Source of the DNA: an uncultured Collinsella sp.
Lineage (GTDB): Bacteria; Actinomycetota; Coriobacteriia; Coriobacteriales; Coriobacteriaceae
Length of the DNA stretch: 26,676 bases
Assembly (NCBI GenBank): GCA_900541785.1
Contig: UQKY01000025.1
Location: forward strand, 1-26,676
Direction: 5' to 3'
The translations under genes and the position numbers were made by a program. The notes beneath the pieces are model-generated. The model made no database searches and was not told the DNA's origin. It saw only the letters and a program-made list of their open reading frames with translations. This document shows, one piece after another, positions 1 to 7,394 of this stretch. How positions within the stretch are numbered: position 1 is the first letter of the stretch; the number at the start of each line of letters is the position of its first letter.

Positions 1-370
1 CGTAGGCGTTGGACGAATCCACACCGCAGAGGGCGAAGAAGAAGCGGGCGAGCGCCAGGCTGTACATGATGGTGATGGCGTCACCAAAGACCGGGATGGG
101 GCTTTGCGCCGTAAAGAGCGGCAGGCCCATCGCAAGCATAAAGGCGACGGCGAAGAACAGCGGCGGCATAATGCGCAGCGCAAAGCTCGCGTCCTCGCTC
201 TGGGACTCGGGACGCGCAAAGAGCTTGGCCAGGTCGCGGTAGTCCTGCATGATGCTGGGGCCGCGACGGTTGTGCATCTTGGCGCGGATCACGCGGCCGA
301 GACCGGAGAAGAACGGCGCGACGGCCATGACGACCACGCCCTGCAGAACGGCAAGTACGATGTTGTTCAT
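1..370 (-). CDS. hyfC: Hydrogenase membrane subunit HyfC/HycD-like (NuoH family), 5' part only
   Basis: This is the N-terminal 123 residues of a NuoH-like integral membrane subunit; the gene runs off the left edge. In hydrogenase-4/formate hydrogenlyase complexes this subunit anchors the NiFe hydrogenase arm to the membrane. The ATG at 370 follows an AAGGAGGGG ribosome-binding site that overlaps the stop of hyfB 12 bases upstream, so the two are probably translationally coupled. The protein opens with a hydrophobic segment (NNIVLAVLQGVVVMAVAPFF), then the family motif RAKMHNRRGPSIMQDYRDLAKLF, recognisable here from R-x-K-M-H-x-R-R-G-P and Q-D-Y-R-D, then two further hydrophobic stretches (MPPLFFAVAFMLAMGLPLF and YSLALARFFFALCG). 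The remaining hyf/hyc genes, including the catalytic subunits, would lie to the left. The assignment to HyfC rather than HycD rests on the order hyfA-hyfB-hyfC and is less certain than the family. Confidence 0.85.
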   Translation of the reverse strand, partial: MNNIVLAVLQGVVVMAVAPFFSGLGRVIRAKMHNRRGPSIMQDYRDLAKLFARPESQSEDASFALRIMPPLFFAVAFMLAMGLPLFTAQSPIPVFGDAITIMYSLALARFFFALCGVDSSNAY

Positions 371-382
371 GCTCTCCCCTCC

Positions 383-2401
383 TTAACCCATTTGCACGGC
401 GAGCACGAGGAACACCACGAGTGCCGCGACGATATAGCAGATATAGATGCTGTAGTTGCCGCCCTCGAGCTTAGTCGCGAGGTCGGCGAGCTTCTCGACA
501 CCCTTATGCGGGGCATCGACGAGAACCTTGTCGGGTACGGGCTCCACAGCCTCGGCCACACCGGTGAGCTTCTGGAAGAAGTGCGCGATGGACCAGCAGA
601 CGGCCGTGCAACGGTCGCGCAGCGTGTAGAGCGGCTGCATAAACCAGGACACCTCGGAGGCAAAGGTCGTGGCCACGACGGGCATATGCTCGTTGGGAGC
701 ATAGCCGCATGCCCACGGCTGGGACTTCTGCACCTTGCCGACGGTCTTGAGCTTGCGATAACCGCAGGCAAGGCCGACAAGCACCACGAGCGCAATGGCG
801 ATCGCAGGCGTGGAGGTGGCAGCGCCGGAGTACTGGTTCATGAGCTCCATGCCCTCGGCGGCAAACACGCCACCGTACGGATGCAGCACGGACGCGGCGA
901 CATCGACCAGCACGGGCGCGATCACGGGAGCGCCAATGCCCAGCACGACGCAGACGGCCGCGAGCAGGCCCTGCGCAAACACCATGGGGGCGGGAACCTC
1001 CTTGGCATTGGCCGCGGCCTCGGAGCGGGGCGCGGAGGCAAAGGAGACGCCATAGGCCTTGACGAAGCACGTGACAGCCAGCGCGCCGGTAATGGCAAGC
1101 GCGACGGCAGCGAACACGGCCACGATCATGACGGCCTTGTCACCCTGCATGGCGGCGTTAAACAGCGACTGGTAGGTAAACCACTCGGACACAAAGCCGT
1201 TGAAGGGCGGGATGGCCGAGATGGCAAGCGCGCCAACGAGGAAGCAGATGGCCGTTGCCGGCATACGACGGAACAGGCCGCCCATCTTCTCCATATTGCG
1301 CGTACCCGTGGAGTACAGCAGCGCACCGGCGCCCAAGAACAGCTCGCCCTTAAACATCGCGTGGTTAAACGTGTGATAGAGGGCGGCCATCAGAGCCAGG
1401 ACGGCGATGCCGACCGAGTTGAGCGCCATGGCGGCCATGGAGGCGCCGACGCCGAGCAGAATGATGCCGATGTTCTCGACGGAGTGATAGGCCAGCAGAC
1501 GCTTGATGTCATGCTCCTGCAGGGCGAAGGCCACGCCGAGGACCGACGAGATTGCACCGAAGACCATGACCATAAGGCCCCACCAGACCTGAACGCCCGA
1601 GGCGGAGAGCAGGTCGAGACCAACCTTGAGGATGCCGAAGATACCGATCTTGATCATGCCGCCGGACATGAGGGCCGACACGTTGGACGGCGCCTCGGGA
1701 TGTGCCTTGGGCAGCCAGCCGTGCAGCGGTATGATACCGGCCTTGGCGCCAAAGCCAAAGAAGGCGAGCACGAAGCACACGGATGCGACCGCGGGGCTAA
1801 ACTGCGTAGCGCGGAAATCCGCAAAGGCAAACGAGCCACCGGCGAAGTTGGTCATGGTGAGGAAGCTCGCCATGATGAGCACAAAGCCCACGTGCGCGAT
1901 CACAAAGTAGAGCCAACCGCCATGGATGGAGTTCTCGTTCTCCTCGATCACGACCAGGAAGTACGAGGTCAGCGACATGAGCTCAAAGGCGACCAGGAAC
2001 CAGAACACGTTGTCGGCGGTGATGACGAGCATCATGGACGCCACGAAGGTGTTAAAGAAGAAGCCGGCGCGGCCCTTTTTGCCCGAGTACTCATCAAAGT
2101 AGTTGAGACCGTAGATCGAACCGGCAAACGCCAGCACCGAGATGAGCGCCACGAACAGGCCGGACAGCTGATTGAGCAGCAGCTGGAAATGGGCAAACGG
2201 GAAGAACACGATGGTGTCGACCGACGTGACATCGCCCAGCACGGCCTGGATACCGGCCACAAACGAAAGCACCGCGGCGACGGCGCCGATAAGGCAGCCG
2301 GCGGTCTTGGCGGCGTTATCGGCCTTGATCAGCAGAACCGAGGCGAGCGCACCGATGCACGAGACGGCAAGCGATGCGATAAACAGCGTCATGCTATCCA
2401 T
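383..2401 (-). CDS. hyfB: Hydrogenase-4-type proton-pumping membrane subunit HyfB/HycC
   Basis: A 672-residue polytopic membrane protein of the NuoL/MrpA antiporter family, the same length as E. coli HyfB and longer than HycC (608). In formate hydrogenlyase and group 4 hydrogenases this subunit is the putative ion-translocating channel. The sequence is a series of long hydrophobic helices. It carries the family signature around residue 230 (HGWLPKAHPEAPSNVSALM), with the Lys and His expected in the proton path, and a conserved FNHAMFKGELFLGAGAL motif about 120 residues later. The start ATG lies inside the end of hyfA (8-nt overlap, ATGGATAG), preceded by AGAAGGGAG, so the two are coupled. hyfC follows after 12 bases. 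A very long plus-strand open frame across this gene is a compositional shadow. Confidence 0.93.
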   Translation of the reverse strand: MDSMTLFIASLAVSCIGALASVLLIKADNAAKTAGCLIGAVAAVLSFVAGIQAVLGDVTSVDTIVFFPFAHFQLLLNQLSGLFVALISVLAFAGSIYGLNYFDEYSGKKGRAGFFFNTFVASMMLVITADNVFWFLVAFELMSLTSYFLVVIEENENSIHGGWLYFVIAHVGFVLIMASFLTMTNFAGGSFAFADFRATQFSPAVASVCFVLAFFGFGAKAGIIPLHGWLPKAHPEAPSNVSALMSGGMIKIGIFGILKVGLDLLSASGVQVWWGLMVMVFGAISSVLGVAFALQEHDIKRLLAYHSVENIGIILLGVGASMAAMALNSVGIAVLALMAALYHTFNHAMFKGELFLGAGALLYSTGTRNMEKMGGLFRRMPATAICFLVGALAISAIPPFNGFVSEWFTYQSLFNAAMQGDKAVMIVAVFAAVALAITGALAVTCFVKAYGVSFASAPRSEAAANAKEVPAPMVFAQGLLAAVCVVLGIGAPVIAPVLVDVAASVLHPYGGVFAAEGMELMNQYSGAATSTPAIAIALVVLVGLACGYRKLKTVGKVQKSQPWACGYAPNEHMPVVATTFASEVSWFMQPLYTLRDRCTAVCWSIAHFFQKLTGVAEAVEPVPDKVLVDAPHKGVEKLADLATKLEGGNYSIYICYIVAALVVFLVLAVQMG

Positions 2402-3011
2402 TGTTTACGCTCCCTTCTGCTTTCTCGGACAGACCCTGGGCCACAGCGGTAACGTCGACGGACGGACCGTTTTCGATCGAGCGCAGGCGCTTGGCCTCGT
2501 CGAGCTCGCGATCGGCCGCGCCGCCCATGACGGTCAGCGCCTTGGTGGGGCACGCCGCCACACAATGCGGGCCGTCCGGATCGAAGGCGCACAGGTCGCA
2601 CTTGACTGCGCAGGTGTACTGGCCGGGAGCCCACGTAAGCAGGCTGCTCAGGGACTTAGGATACGAAGGCGTCGGGTCGCACATGCCTGCGACACCGGCG
2701 ATAGACGTGCCATCGGGATGGATGGCTCCGAAGGGGCACGCGATGGCGCACAGCCTGCACCCGATGCACTCCTGCTCCTTGACGTGGATGCGATCGCCAT
2801 CGTGCTCGATGGCATTCACCGGGCAAACCTCGGCGCAGGGAGCACCCTCGCAATGGTGGCAGGCAAGGGCGGCCGAAATACCGCCGGTCTTCACGAGCGC
2901 CAGGCGCGGCGTATCCTGAAGACCCTGCATCCGGTGGGCGTCGGCACAGGCGGACTGGCATGTTCCGCAGCCGATGCACCTCTCCGGGTTGATGTCGATG
3001 AAGCGGTTCAT
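2394..3011 (-). CDS. hyfA: Four-cluster ferredoxin subunit HyfA/HycB (FdhF electron acceptor)
   Basis: A 205-residue polyferredoxin (E. coli HyfA is also about 205 residues). It carries four cysteine groups able to bind [4Fe-4S] clusters: CIGCGTCQSAC near the N-terminus, CHHCEGAPCAEVCP, CIGCRLCAIACP, and CDLC-x8-CVAACP near the C-terminus. Its role in the family is to pass electrons from the Mo formate dehydrogenase to the hydrogenase module. I chose ATG 3011 (MNRFID) because AGGAAG lies 5 bases upstream; an in-frame GTG at 3017 would place the ribosome-binding site inside the gene. The gene sits between fdhF (78 bases upstream, with a strong hairpin in the gap) and hyfB (8-nt overlap). It could equally be named HycB; the neighbours favour the Hyf naming. 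Confidence 0.9.
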   Translation of the reverse strand: MNRFIDINPERCIGCGTCQSACADAHRMQGLQDTPRLALVKTGGISAALACHHCEGAPCAEVCPVNAIEHDGDRIHVKEQECIGCRLCAIACPFGAIHPDGTSIAGVAGMCDPTPSYPKSLSSLLTWAPGQYTCAVKCDLCAFDPDGPHCVAACPTKALTVMGGAADRELDEAKRLRSIENGPSVDVTAVAQGLSEKAEGSVNNG

Positions 3012-3022
3012 CCCCACTTCCT

Positions 3023-3068
3023 TTCAAAATAACGGGCCGGGCTCCCGAACGTACGGGACGCCCGGCCC
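3023..3068 (-). terminator. Strong hairpin between fdhF and hyfA, terminator-like
   Basis: Arms GGGCCGGGC (3034-3042) and GCCCGGCCC (3060-3068) pair perfectly over 9 bp. An inner TCCCG/CGGGA stem (3043-3047 with 3054-3058) extends them across a one-base bulge. On the minus strand the hairpin is followed by GTTATTTTG. Since hyfABC probably depend on the same upstream promoter, this is more likely a partial terminator or a processing and stability element than a full stop. Which of these applies cannot be told from the sequence. Confidence 0.6.
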
Positions 3069-3089
3069 AAAAAGCCAACGAGAACGGGA

Positions 3090-5312
3090 CTACACGATTT
3101 GGTTCACGTGCGTCTCGTCGTCGAACTTGGCGGCGCCAGGCTCAACGTCCTGGGGAGCAGCGGCGTCCACCAGAGCCTGCTTGAGCTCGGTGTACTGACG
3201 CTCTACCTCGCCCTCTGCCCAAACCTGGTCGGCAATGGCGTCGACCTGGCAGGCGGAGAACTTGTCCTCGGGCGTATGCGAGACCGGGTCGACCTTGTGA
3301 ATGGTCAGCTCGTTGCACTTGCCGATCCACCACTGGTAGGTCATGTAGACCGTGCCCTTATTGATGCGATCGCTCACGTCGGCGCGGCTGTATACCTGGC
3401 CGCGGCGGCTATGAATCGAGACGATGTCGCCGTTCTTGATGCCGCGCGCCTGGGCGTCCGCGGGATTCATGCGGACAAAGCCGGGCTCGTCGGCGAGCAG
3501 CGCCAGCGTCTTGCAGTTGCCGGTCATCGAGCGGCAGCTGTAGTGACCGACCTCGCGGACGGTGCACAGAATGAGCGGGTACTCATCGTCGGGAAGCTCG
3601 GAGGGCGCCTCCCAGTCGTGCGCCATCAGGTTGGCGCGGCCGTCCTTGGTGGTGAACTTGCCACCAGCGAACATGTCGGGCGTACCGTGGTCGTTCACAT
3701 CGGTGCTCTTGACCGGCCACTGGGCGTAACCGCCCTCGGGAGCCATCTTCTCGTAGGTCGCGCCCACAAAGTTGGGGCACAGGCTAATGCACTCGTTCCA
3801 GATCTGCTCGGTGTTGTCGTAGTGCATGGGATAGCCCATACGCGTGGACAGGTCCGCGAAGATCTCCCAGTCGTGGCGGCACTCGCCCTTGGGCGGAACA
3901 GCCGCGTCAAAGTGCTGGAAGCTACGGTCGGATGCGGTAAAGACACCCTCGTGCTCGCCCCAAGAGGTAGCGGGCAGGATGACGTCGGCGAGCATGGTCG
4001 TCTGCGTCATAAAGATGTCCTGGCAAATGAACAGATCCAGCTCGGAGAGCGTCTTGCGCATACCGGCCGAATCGGGCTCGGTCTGCACCGGGTCCTCGCC
4101 GTAGTTGTAGAAGCAGTGCACCTTGCCCTCGTCGACCAGGTGGCCCAGGTCGGTGAGCTTGTAGCCCTCCTCGAGCGGGAGCTTTTCCTCGGGCACGCCC
4201 CAAGCCTTGGCAAACTTGGCACGCACTGCCGGGTCGGTGACTTTCTGGTAGCCAGGGTACAGGTTGGGCAGCATGCCCATATCGCAGGAGCCCTGGACGT
4301 TGTTCTGGCCACGCACGGGCGCGAGACCGGAATTGGGTTTGCCGATCTGGCCGGCAACGCAGGCGATGGAGGCGATGGTGTGCACCGTCTTCAGGTTCTG
4401 CTTCTGCTGGCATACGCCCATACCCCAGCCAATGATGGCAGAGGGCTTCGCCGTGGCGTACATCTCGGCAGCTTGGTGGATCAACGCGGGCTCGACACCC
4501 GTGATGTCCTGTACGGATTCGGGAGTGTAGTTCTTGATGGTCTCCCACCACTCGTCAAAGCCGTTCGTATGCTCGGCAACGAATTCCTTGTCGTAGAGGC
4601 CATCGTTGACCAGACAGTTGGCAAAGGCGTTGAGGAACGCGACGTTGCAACCGTTCTTGATCGGAAGGTAGAGATCGGCGATACGCGCGGTTTCGATATG
4701 GCGCGGGTCGGCGACGATGATCTTGCAACCCTTTTCTTTGGCTCGCACGATACGCCTTGCGACGATGGGGTGCGAATCGGCAGGGTTATAGCCGAAGAGG
4801 AAAATGCAGCCCGCATCCTCCATACCGGGGATGGAGCATGACATGCAACCTGAACCAACCGTGTCCATCAGACCGAGGACAGTAGGGCCGTGTCAAGTAC
4901 GGGCGCAGTTGTCCACGCTGTGGGTGCCGATGCACGCACGCGTAAACTTCTGCATGACGTAGTTCGCCTCATTGCCGCCGCCTCGCGAAGAGCCGGTGGT
5001 CATGACAGCGTTAGGACCATATTCGTCAATTATGGCCTGCATCTTAGATGCGGTGAAATCCAGTGCCTCGTCCCAGCTTACGCGCTCAAGATCCGCGCCC
5101 TTAGTGCGGCGGATCATCGGGTGCAGTACGCGAGGAGTCAAGATCTTGGTGTCGTTGATGAAGTCGTAGCCGCTCATGCCCTTAAGGCACAGCTCGCCCT
5201 GATTGGTGATGCCGTTGAGCGGTTCGGTACCCACGACCTGGCCGTTTTGGACCAGGAGGTTAAACTGGCAACCGGCGCCGCAGTACGGGCAGATCACTTT
5301 ATGCTTCTCCAT
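3090..5312 (-). CDS. fdhF: Selenocysteine-containing formate dehydrogenase H (read through UGA)
   Basis: Molybdopterin (bis-MGD) formate dehydrogenase that oxidises formate to CO2. The reading frame is interrupted once, by TGA at 4893-4895, and continues without a shift on both sides. The context NCART-U-HGPTVLGL matches FdhH, and counting from the ATG at 5312 gives Sec140, Cys8, Cys11, Cys15, Cys42 (the [4Fe-4S] ligands) and Lys44, the same numbers as in E. coli FdhH. The PVRGQNNVQG motif around the active-site arginine is present. The ATG at 5312 has GGAAGGAGG five bases upstream; upstream in-frame starts have no such site. The product is 740 residues including Sec, slightly longer than E. 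coli (715) through a C-terminal tail. It is the second gene of the hydN-fdhF-hyfABC series. Automatic annotation would split it into 3090-4868 and 4893-5312. Confidence 0.96.
4862..4895 (-). promoter_or_regulatory. SECIS-like hairpin directing Sec insertion in fdhF
   Basis: Immediately after the TGA codon (4895-4893) the mRNA can fold TGTCC (4881-4877) with GGACA (4866-4862). The apical loop is TCGGTCTGAT, which contains GGTCT. The E. coli fdhF SECIS presents GGUCU in its apical loop at nearly the same distance from the UGA, and that loop is bound by SelB. The stem here is short (5 bp, then mismatches), so the exact lower stem is uncertain. Position, loop sequence and the Sec codon together support the call. 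Confidence 0.8.
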
Positions 5313-5388
5313 GACACCCTCCTTCCTTTTTCTGCTACCGAATACTCGGTACTTATTTGACAATCATTGGGCCTGTTTGGCCGCCCGC

Positions 5389-5907
5389 TTACGCCTCGTT
5401 TTCGATGGTGGCGCGGGCACGCTCGGCAGTCAGTTCTGCCAGGCGTTCCTCGTCTACCAAGGTGAGGCCCTTGGTCGGGCACGCCTCAGCACACGCCGGA
5501 CCGCCGGGACGGTCCACGCACAGGTCGCACTTGAGCACGAAGCTCTTAGTCTGCGAACCTACGCGCACGTCGCCCATCAAGACGGGGACCTGCGTGGTCG
5601 CCACGCTCACGGCGCCAAAGGGGCAGGCCATGACGCAGCTCTTGCAGCCGATGCAGTTGTCCTCGTTGACGCCGATGCGATGGTTCTTTGGATCAAAGAA
5701 CAAGGCGCCCGTGGGGCAGGCCTTGGCGCACGGAGCGTCCTCGCAGTGGTGACATGCCACCGGCGCGGAAATCTCGTAGGTGCGCGTTACGCGCAAGCGA
5801 GGTGCGGCGATGTTGCCGGGAATATCGTGTGCCTCGATACACGCCGCCATGCAGGTTTGACACCCAATGCAGCGTGAAGAATCAGCCACGACTCGTTTAT
5901 TGCCCAT
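5389..5907 (-). CDS. hydN: HydN-like four-cluster ferredoxin
   Basis: A 172-residue iron-sulfur protein (E. coli HydN is 175) with four cysteine clusters: CIGCQTCMAAC, CHHCEDAPCAKACP, CIGCKSCVMACP and CDLC-x7-CAEACP. HydN proteins accompany FdhF and are thought to serve electron transfer or maturation of formate dehydrogenase H. The start ATG at 5907 follows AGGAGGG ten bases upstream; the frame remains open upstream but lacks another good site. This is the first gene of the formate operon; fdhF follows after 76 bases. It differs clearly from the 205-residue HyfA-type ferredoxin further down, so the operon encodes two distinct polyferredoxins. Confidence 0.88.
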   Translation of the reverse strand: MGNKRVVADSSRCIGCQTCMAACIEAHDIPGNIAAPRLRVTRTYEISAPVACHHCEDAPCAKACPTGALFFDPKNHRIGVNEDNCIGCKSCVMACPFGAVSVATTQVPVLMGDVRVGSQTKSFVLKCDLCVDRPGGPACAEACPTKGLTLVDEERLAELTAERARATIENEA

Positions 5908-5931
5908 GTTGTTCACTCCCTCCTGAATCCC

Positions 5932-5982
5932 ATGCCGGAGAGACCCTGTCGACGTAGTCCCGGACCGCCCGTGGTCCGGCAT
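5932..5982 (-). promoter_or_regulatory. Alternative hairpins in the hydN-fdhF leader
   Basis: In the 5' leader of hydN two helices compete for the same bases. GGTCCGG (5973-5979) pairs with CCGGACC (5960-5966) across a six-base loop. TCCGGCAT (5975-5982) pairs with ATGCCGGA (5932-5939) over 8 bp. They cannot form together because both use 5975-5979. The second helix ends about 25 bases from the start codon, close to the AGGAGGG site. This is the geometry of a leader switch, but I recognise no known riboswitch class. Confidence 0.4.
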
Positions 5983-6085
5983 CGGCGTATCGAGTGCATG
6001 CGGCGAAACAGGCACTTCGATAGAATTCCTCCAACGATATACAGGTTAAATATACGCAGTTGCAGGGGGCAAACTTGAGCATAGG

Positions 6086-6111
6086 CCCTGCAATACGGGT
6101 GTATTGCAGGG
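6086..6111. promoter_or_regulatory. 26-bp palindrome upstream of the formate operon
   Basis: CCCTGCAATAC (6086-6096) and GTATTGCAGGG (6101-6111) are perfect 11-bp inverted arms around GGGT. A further half-site-like TTGCAGGGGG lies at 6060-6069. The site is about 180 bases upstream of the hydN start and just upstream of an AT-rich patch (6036-6056) that may hold the -10 region. It reads as an operator or activator site. There is no T-tract, so a terminator is unlikely. No regulator gene for it is in the window. Confidence 0.5.
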
Positions 6112-6241
6112 GTTTTGGCAGGTTGGAATTATTCTCTAGAAGCTATAAAGGTGAGTGTATTACATGCGTACATCCAAGGGAGATTTCACGCTCGCTTATA
6201 AAGGACGTAATACGTTTGTGATAAATTTCGCGCTCATTAAC

Positions 6242-6269
6242 TTGAGTGCAATAAAGTAGTGGTTATAAG
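6242..6269 (+). promoter_or_regulatory. Putative sigma70 promoter of the toxin-antitoxin pair
   Basis: TTGAGT (6242-6247), a 16-base spacer and TATAAG (6264-6269) resemble -35 and -10 boxes, about 70 bases before the antitoxin start. It is flanked by the CGCTCATTAA direct repeat described for this intergenic region. Confidence 0.4.
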
Positions 6270-6336
6270 ATTAGCTATTAATATCCGATGCTGTATTTGA
6301 CCATTCATATTGCACGCTCATTAAGGGGGGCCAGTG

Positions 6337-6660
6337 ATGTCATCGACTCAAAAAAGAGCCATCCTGCAGGTGCGCATTCGCGAGGAAGACAAGCAGCATG
6401 CCGAGCATCTCTACGACGCCATGGGCACATCGCTCGCCGAAGCCGTCCGCCTATTTGTCGCGCAAAGCATTTTGATGCGCAAGCTTCCCTTTCAGCCAGT
6501 CGCCGTGCGCTCAAAGGACGGCACCGCCGCCTATGGATCGCTCAAAGCATATGGTGACCCCAATCGCCGCTCCGAGGAGCGCAATGCCTGGATTGAATAC
6601 CTTGCTACAGAAAGCGACGATTCGATTTTGGGCCCCGAGGAAGTAGATATCCATGAGTAG
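6337..6660 (+). CDS. RelB/DinJ-family antitoxin
   Basis: A 107-residue protein whose N-terminus fits a ribbon-helix-helix DNA-binding fold of the RelB/DinJ type. A beta strand (AILQVRI, residues 8-14) is followed by two helices ending in EAVRLFVAQSILMRKLPFQP. Such antitoxins dimerise, repress their own operon, and neutralise the partner toxin through the C-terminal part, which here is acidic (ESDDSILGPEEVDIHE). The ATG at 6337 follows an AAGGGGGG site; a GTG one codon earlier is also possible. The toxin start lies within the antitoxin stop region (8-nt overlap), typical of co-translated pairs. The partner is a PIN protein rather than the more usual RelE/YafQ type. Confidence 0.8.
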   Translation: MSSTQKRAILQVRIREEDKQHAEHLYDAMGTSLAEAVRLFVAQSILMRKLPFQPVAVRSKDGTAAYGSLKAYGDPNRRSEERNAWIEYLATESDDSILGPEEVDIHE

Positions 6661-7108
6661 CACCATCATCGACGAGACCGTCATCCTGCGCTACCTGCTT
6701 GACGACGACGAAGTTCTGTCCCCGCGCGCCGCCAAGGTCATCGCCACGCGCACCGCTCGCGTCTACACCGAAATCATCACGCGTGTCGTGGTCACGCTGC
6801 GCGACGTCTATAAGGTTCCCCGCGTTGAGATTGCTACGGCCATGAGAAGGCTGCTCGATGACGTCATGGTCGACGAGCCCACCGTTGTCGCCCTTGCCGT
6901 CAAACTCTTTGGCAAGACTCATATGGACTTTACTGACTGTCTGCTTGCCGCCCGTACCGCCATCTACAACGATGATGTCGTGAGCTTTGGCAAGCCCATC
7001 ATCCAAGGCATGATCGATTACCGCCACAAGCGCCAAACCGCAGCCGAAGCCCGCAGCCGCAGCACCGACTCCACCATCGACAAGCTCCGCCACCAATCCC
7101 GCCACTAA
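6653..7108 (+). CDS. PIN-domain putative RNase toxin with an altered active-site motif
   Basis: A 151-residue protein with PIN-domain features: an N-terminal IIDETVILRYLL strand-helix with Asp7, Glu40 in the position of the second acidic residue, and MDFTDCLLAA with Asp92/Asp95. PIN toxins are Mg-dependent ribonucleases that often cut tRNA or mRNA. Two points are unusual. The opening motif is DET rather than DTN, and the fourth motif reads VVSFGKPI where TFD is normal, so the usual last aspartate is replaced by glycine. About 30 basic, low-complexity residues follow the domain. The start overlaps the end of the antitoxin. It may be a weakened toxin or a variant using the remaining acids. Confidence 0.75.
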   Translation: MSSTIIDETVILRYLLDDDEVLSPRAAKVIATRTARVYTEIITRVVVTLRDVYKVPRVEIATAMRRLLDDVMVDEPTVVALAVKLFGKTHMDFTDCLLAARTAIYNDDVVSFGKPIIQGMIDYRHKRQTAAEARSRSTDSTIDKLRHQSRH

Positions 7109-7153
7109 CCGGCAGGCAACGGCATCGCCCGCCCCTCAGCCCCATCCCCTCCT

Positions 7154-7222
7154 AAGTTGCGGTGAAATAGTTCCTGGATTTAGGCTTATTCGAGCTTTTC
7201 AGGAACTATTTCACCGCAACTT
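7154..7222. repeat. AAGTTGCGGTGAAATA hairpin element, copy 1
   Basis: The 23-nt arms at 7154-7176 and 7200-7222 are perfectly complementary and enclose a 23-base loop. The outer 16 bases (AAGTTGCGGTGAAATA) are identical in all three copies in this window. The inner stem here is GTTCCTG/CAGGAAC. It lies 45 bases behind the PIN gene. The rest of the gap to the next gene (7223-7394) shows no gene or clear signal. Confidence 0.9.
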
Positions 7223-7394
7223 TCTGTAAGGGTGGTTTTTAATACCGCCGAGGGGCGCTAATCAACCGTTTGCCGATATGTTTGGCTCTGACTCATGACT
7301 CTGACCTGCCCCGTCAAGCTTTTGGTCAGTTCATGGCAAGGTCTGGCGAACCAAATATGGGATAGCGTAGTGTCATTCACTCCCCCTCGAGACC

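Larger units (their letters stand above)
5908..6336. other. Divergent intergenic region between formate operon and toxin-antitoxin pair
   Basis: This 429-base non-coding stretch contains the leader hairpins and palindrome listed separately and a plus-strand promoter at 6242-6269. It also has a 10-base direct repeat CGCTCATTAA at 6231-6240 and 6315-6324, flanked by GTGCAAT (6246-6252) and ATTGCAC (6309-6315) in inverted orientation. The repeats bracket the antitoxin promoter and could serve autoregulation. The stretch AATTATTCTC near 6127-6136 is shared with the modA upstream palindrome. I see no convincing gene here. Confidence 0.5.

Noticed and set aside
104..2452. 782-codon plus-strand open frame opposite hyfB
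   Set aside because: It is antisense to a clearly conserved gene. Its translation is rich in His, Gly, Asp and Arg with no domain, which is the expected shadow of high-GC codon use.
3099..4841. 580-codon plus-strand open frame opposite fdhF
   Set aside because: Same reason: it mirrors the real gene, has no recognisable motif and no good ribosome-binding site.
4869..4895. Nonsense mutation making fdhF a pseudogene
   Set aside because: The TGA is exactly at the Sec140 position, the frame continues unchanged and a SECIS-like loop follows.
5908..6060. Molybdenum-cofactor riboswitch in the formate operon leader
   Set aside because: The leader is structured, but I could not match the conserved Moco motif. 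It is listed only as unclassified alternative hairpins.
7154..7222. The AAGTTGCGG hairpins as intrinsic terminators
   Set aside because: None of the three copies is followed by a proper T-tract on either strand, although their positions behind genes leave a 3'-end role open.
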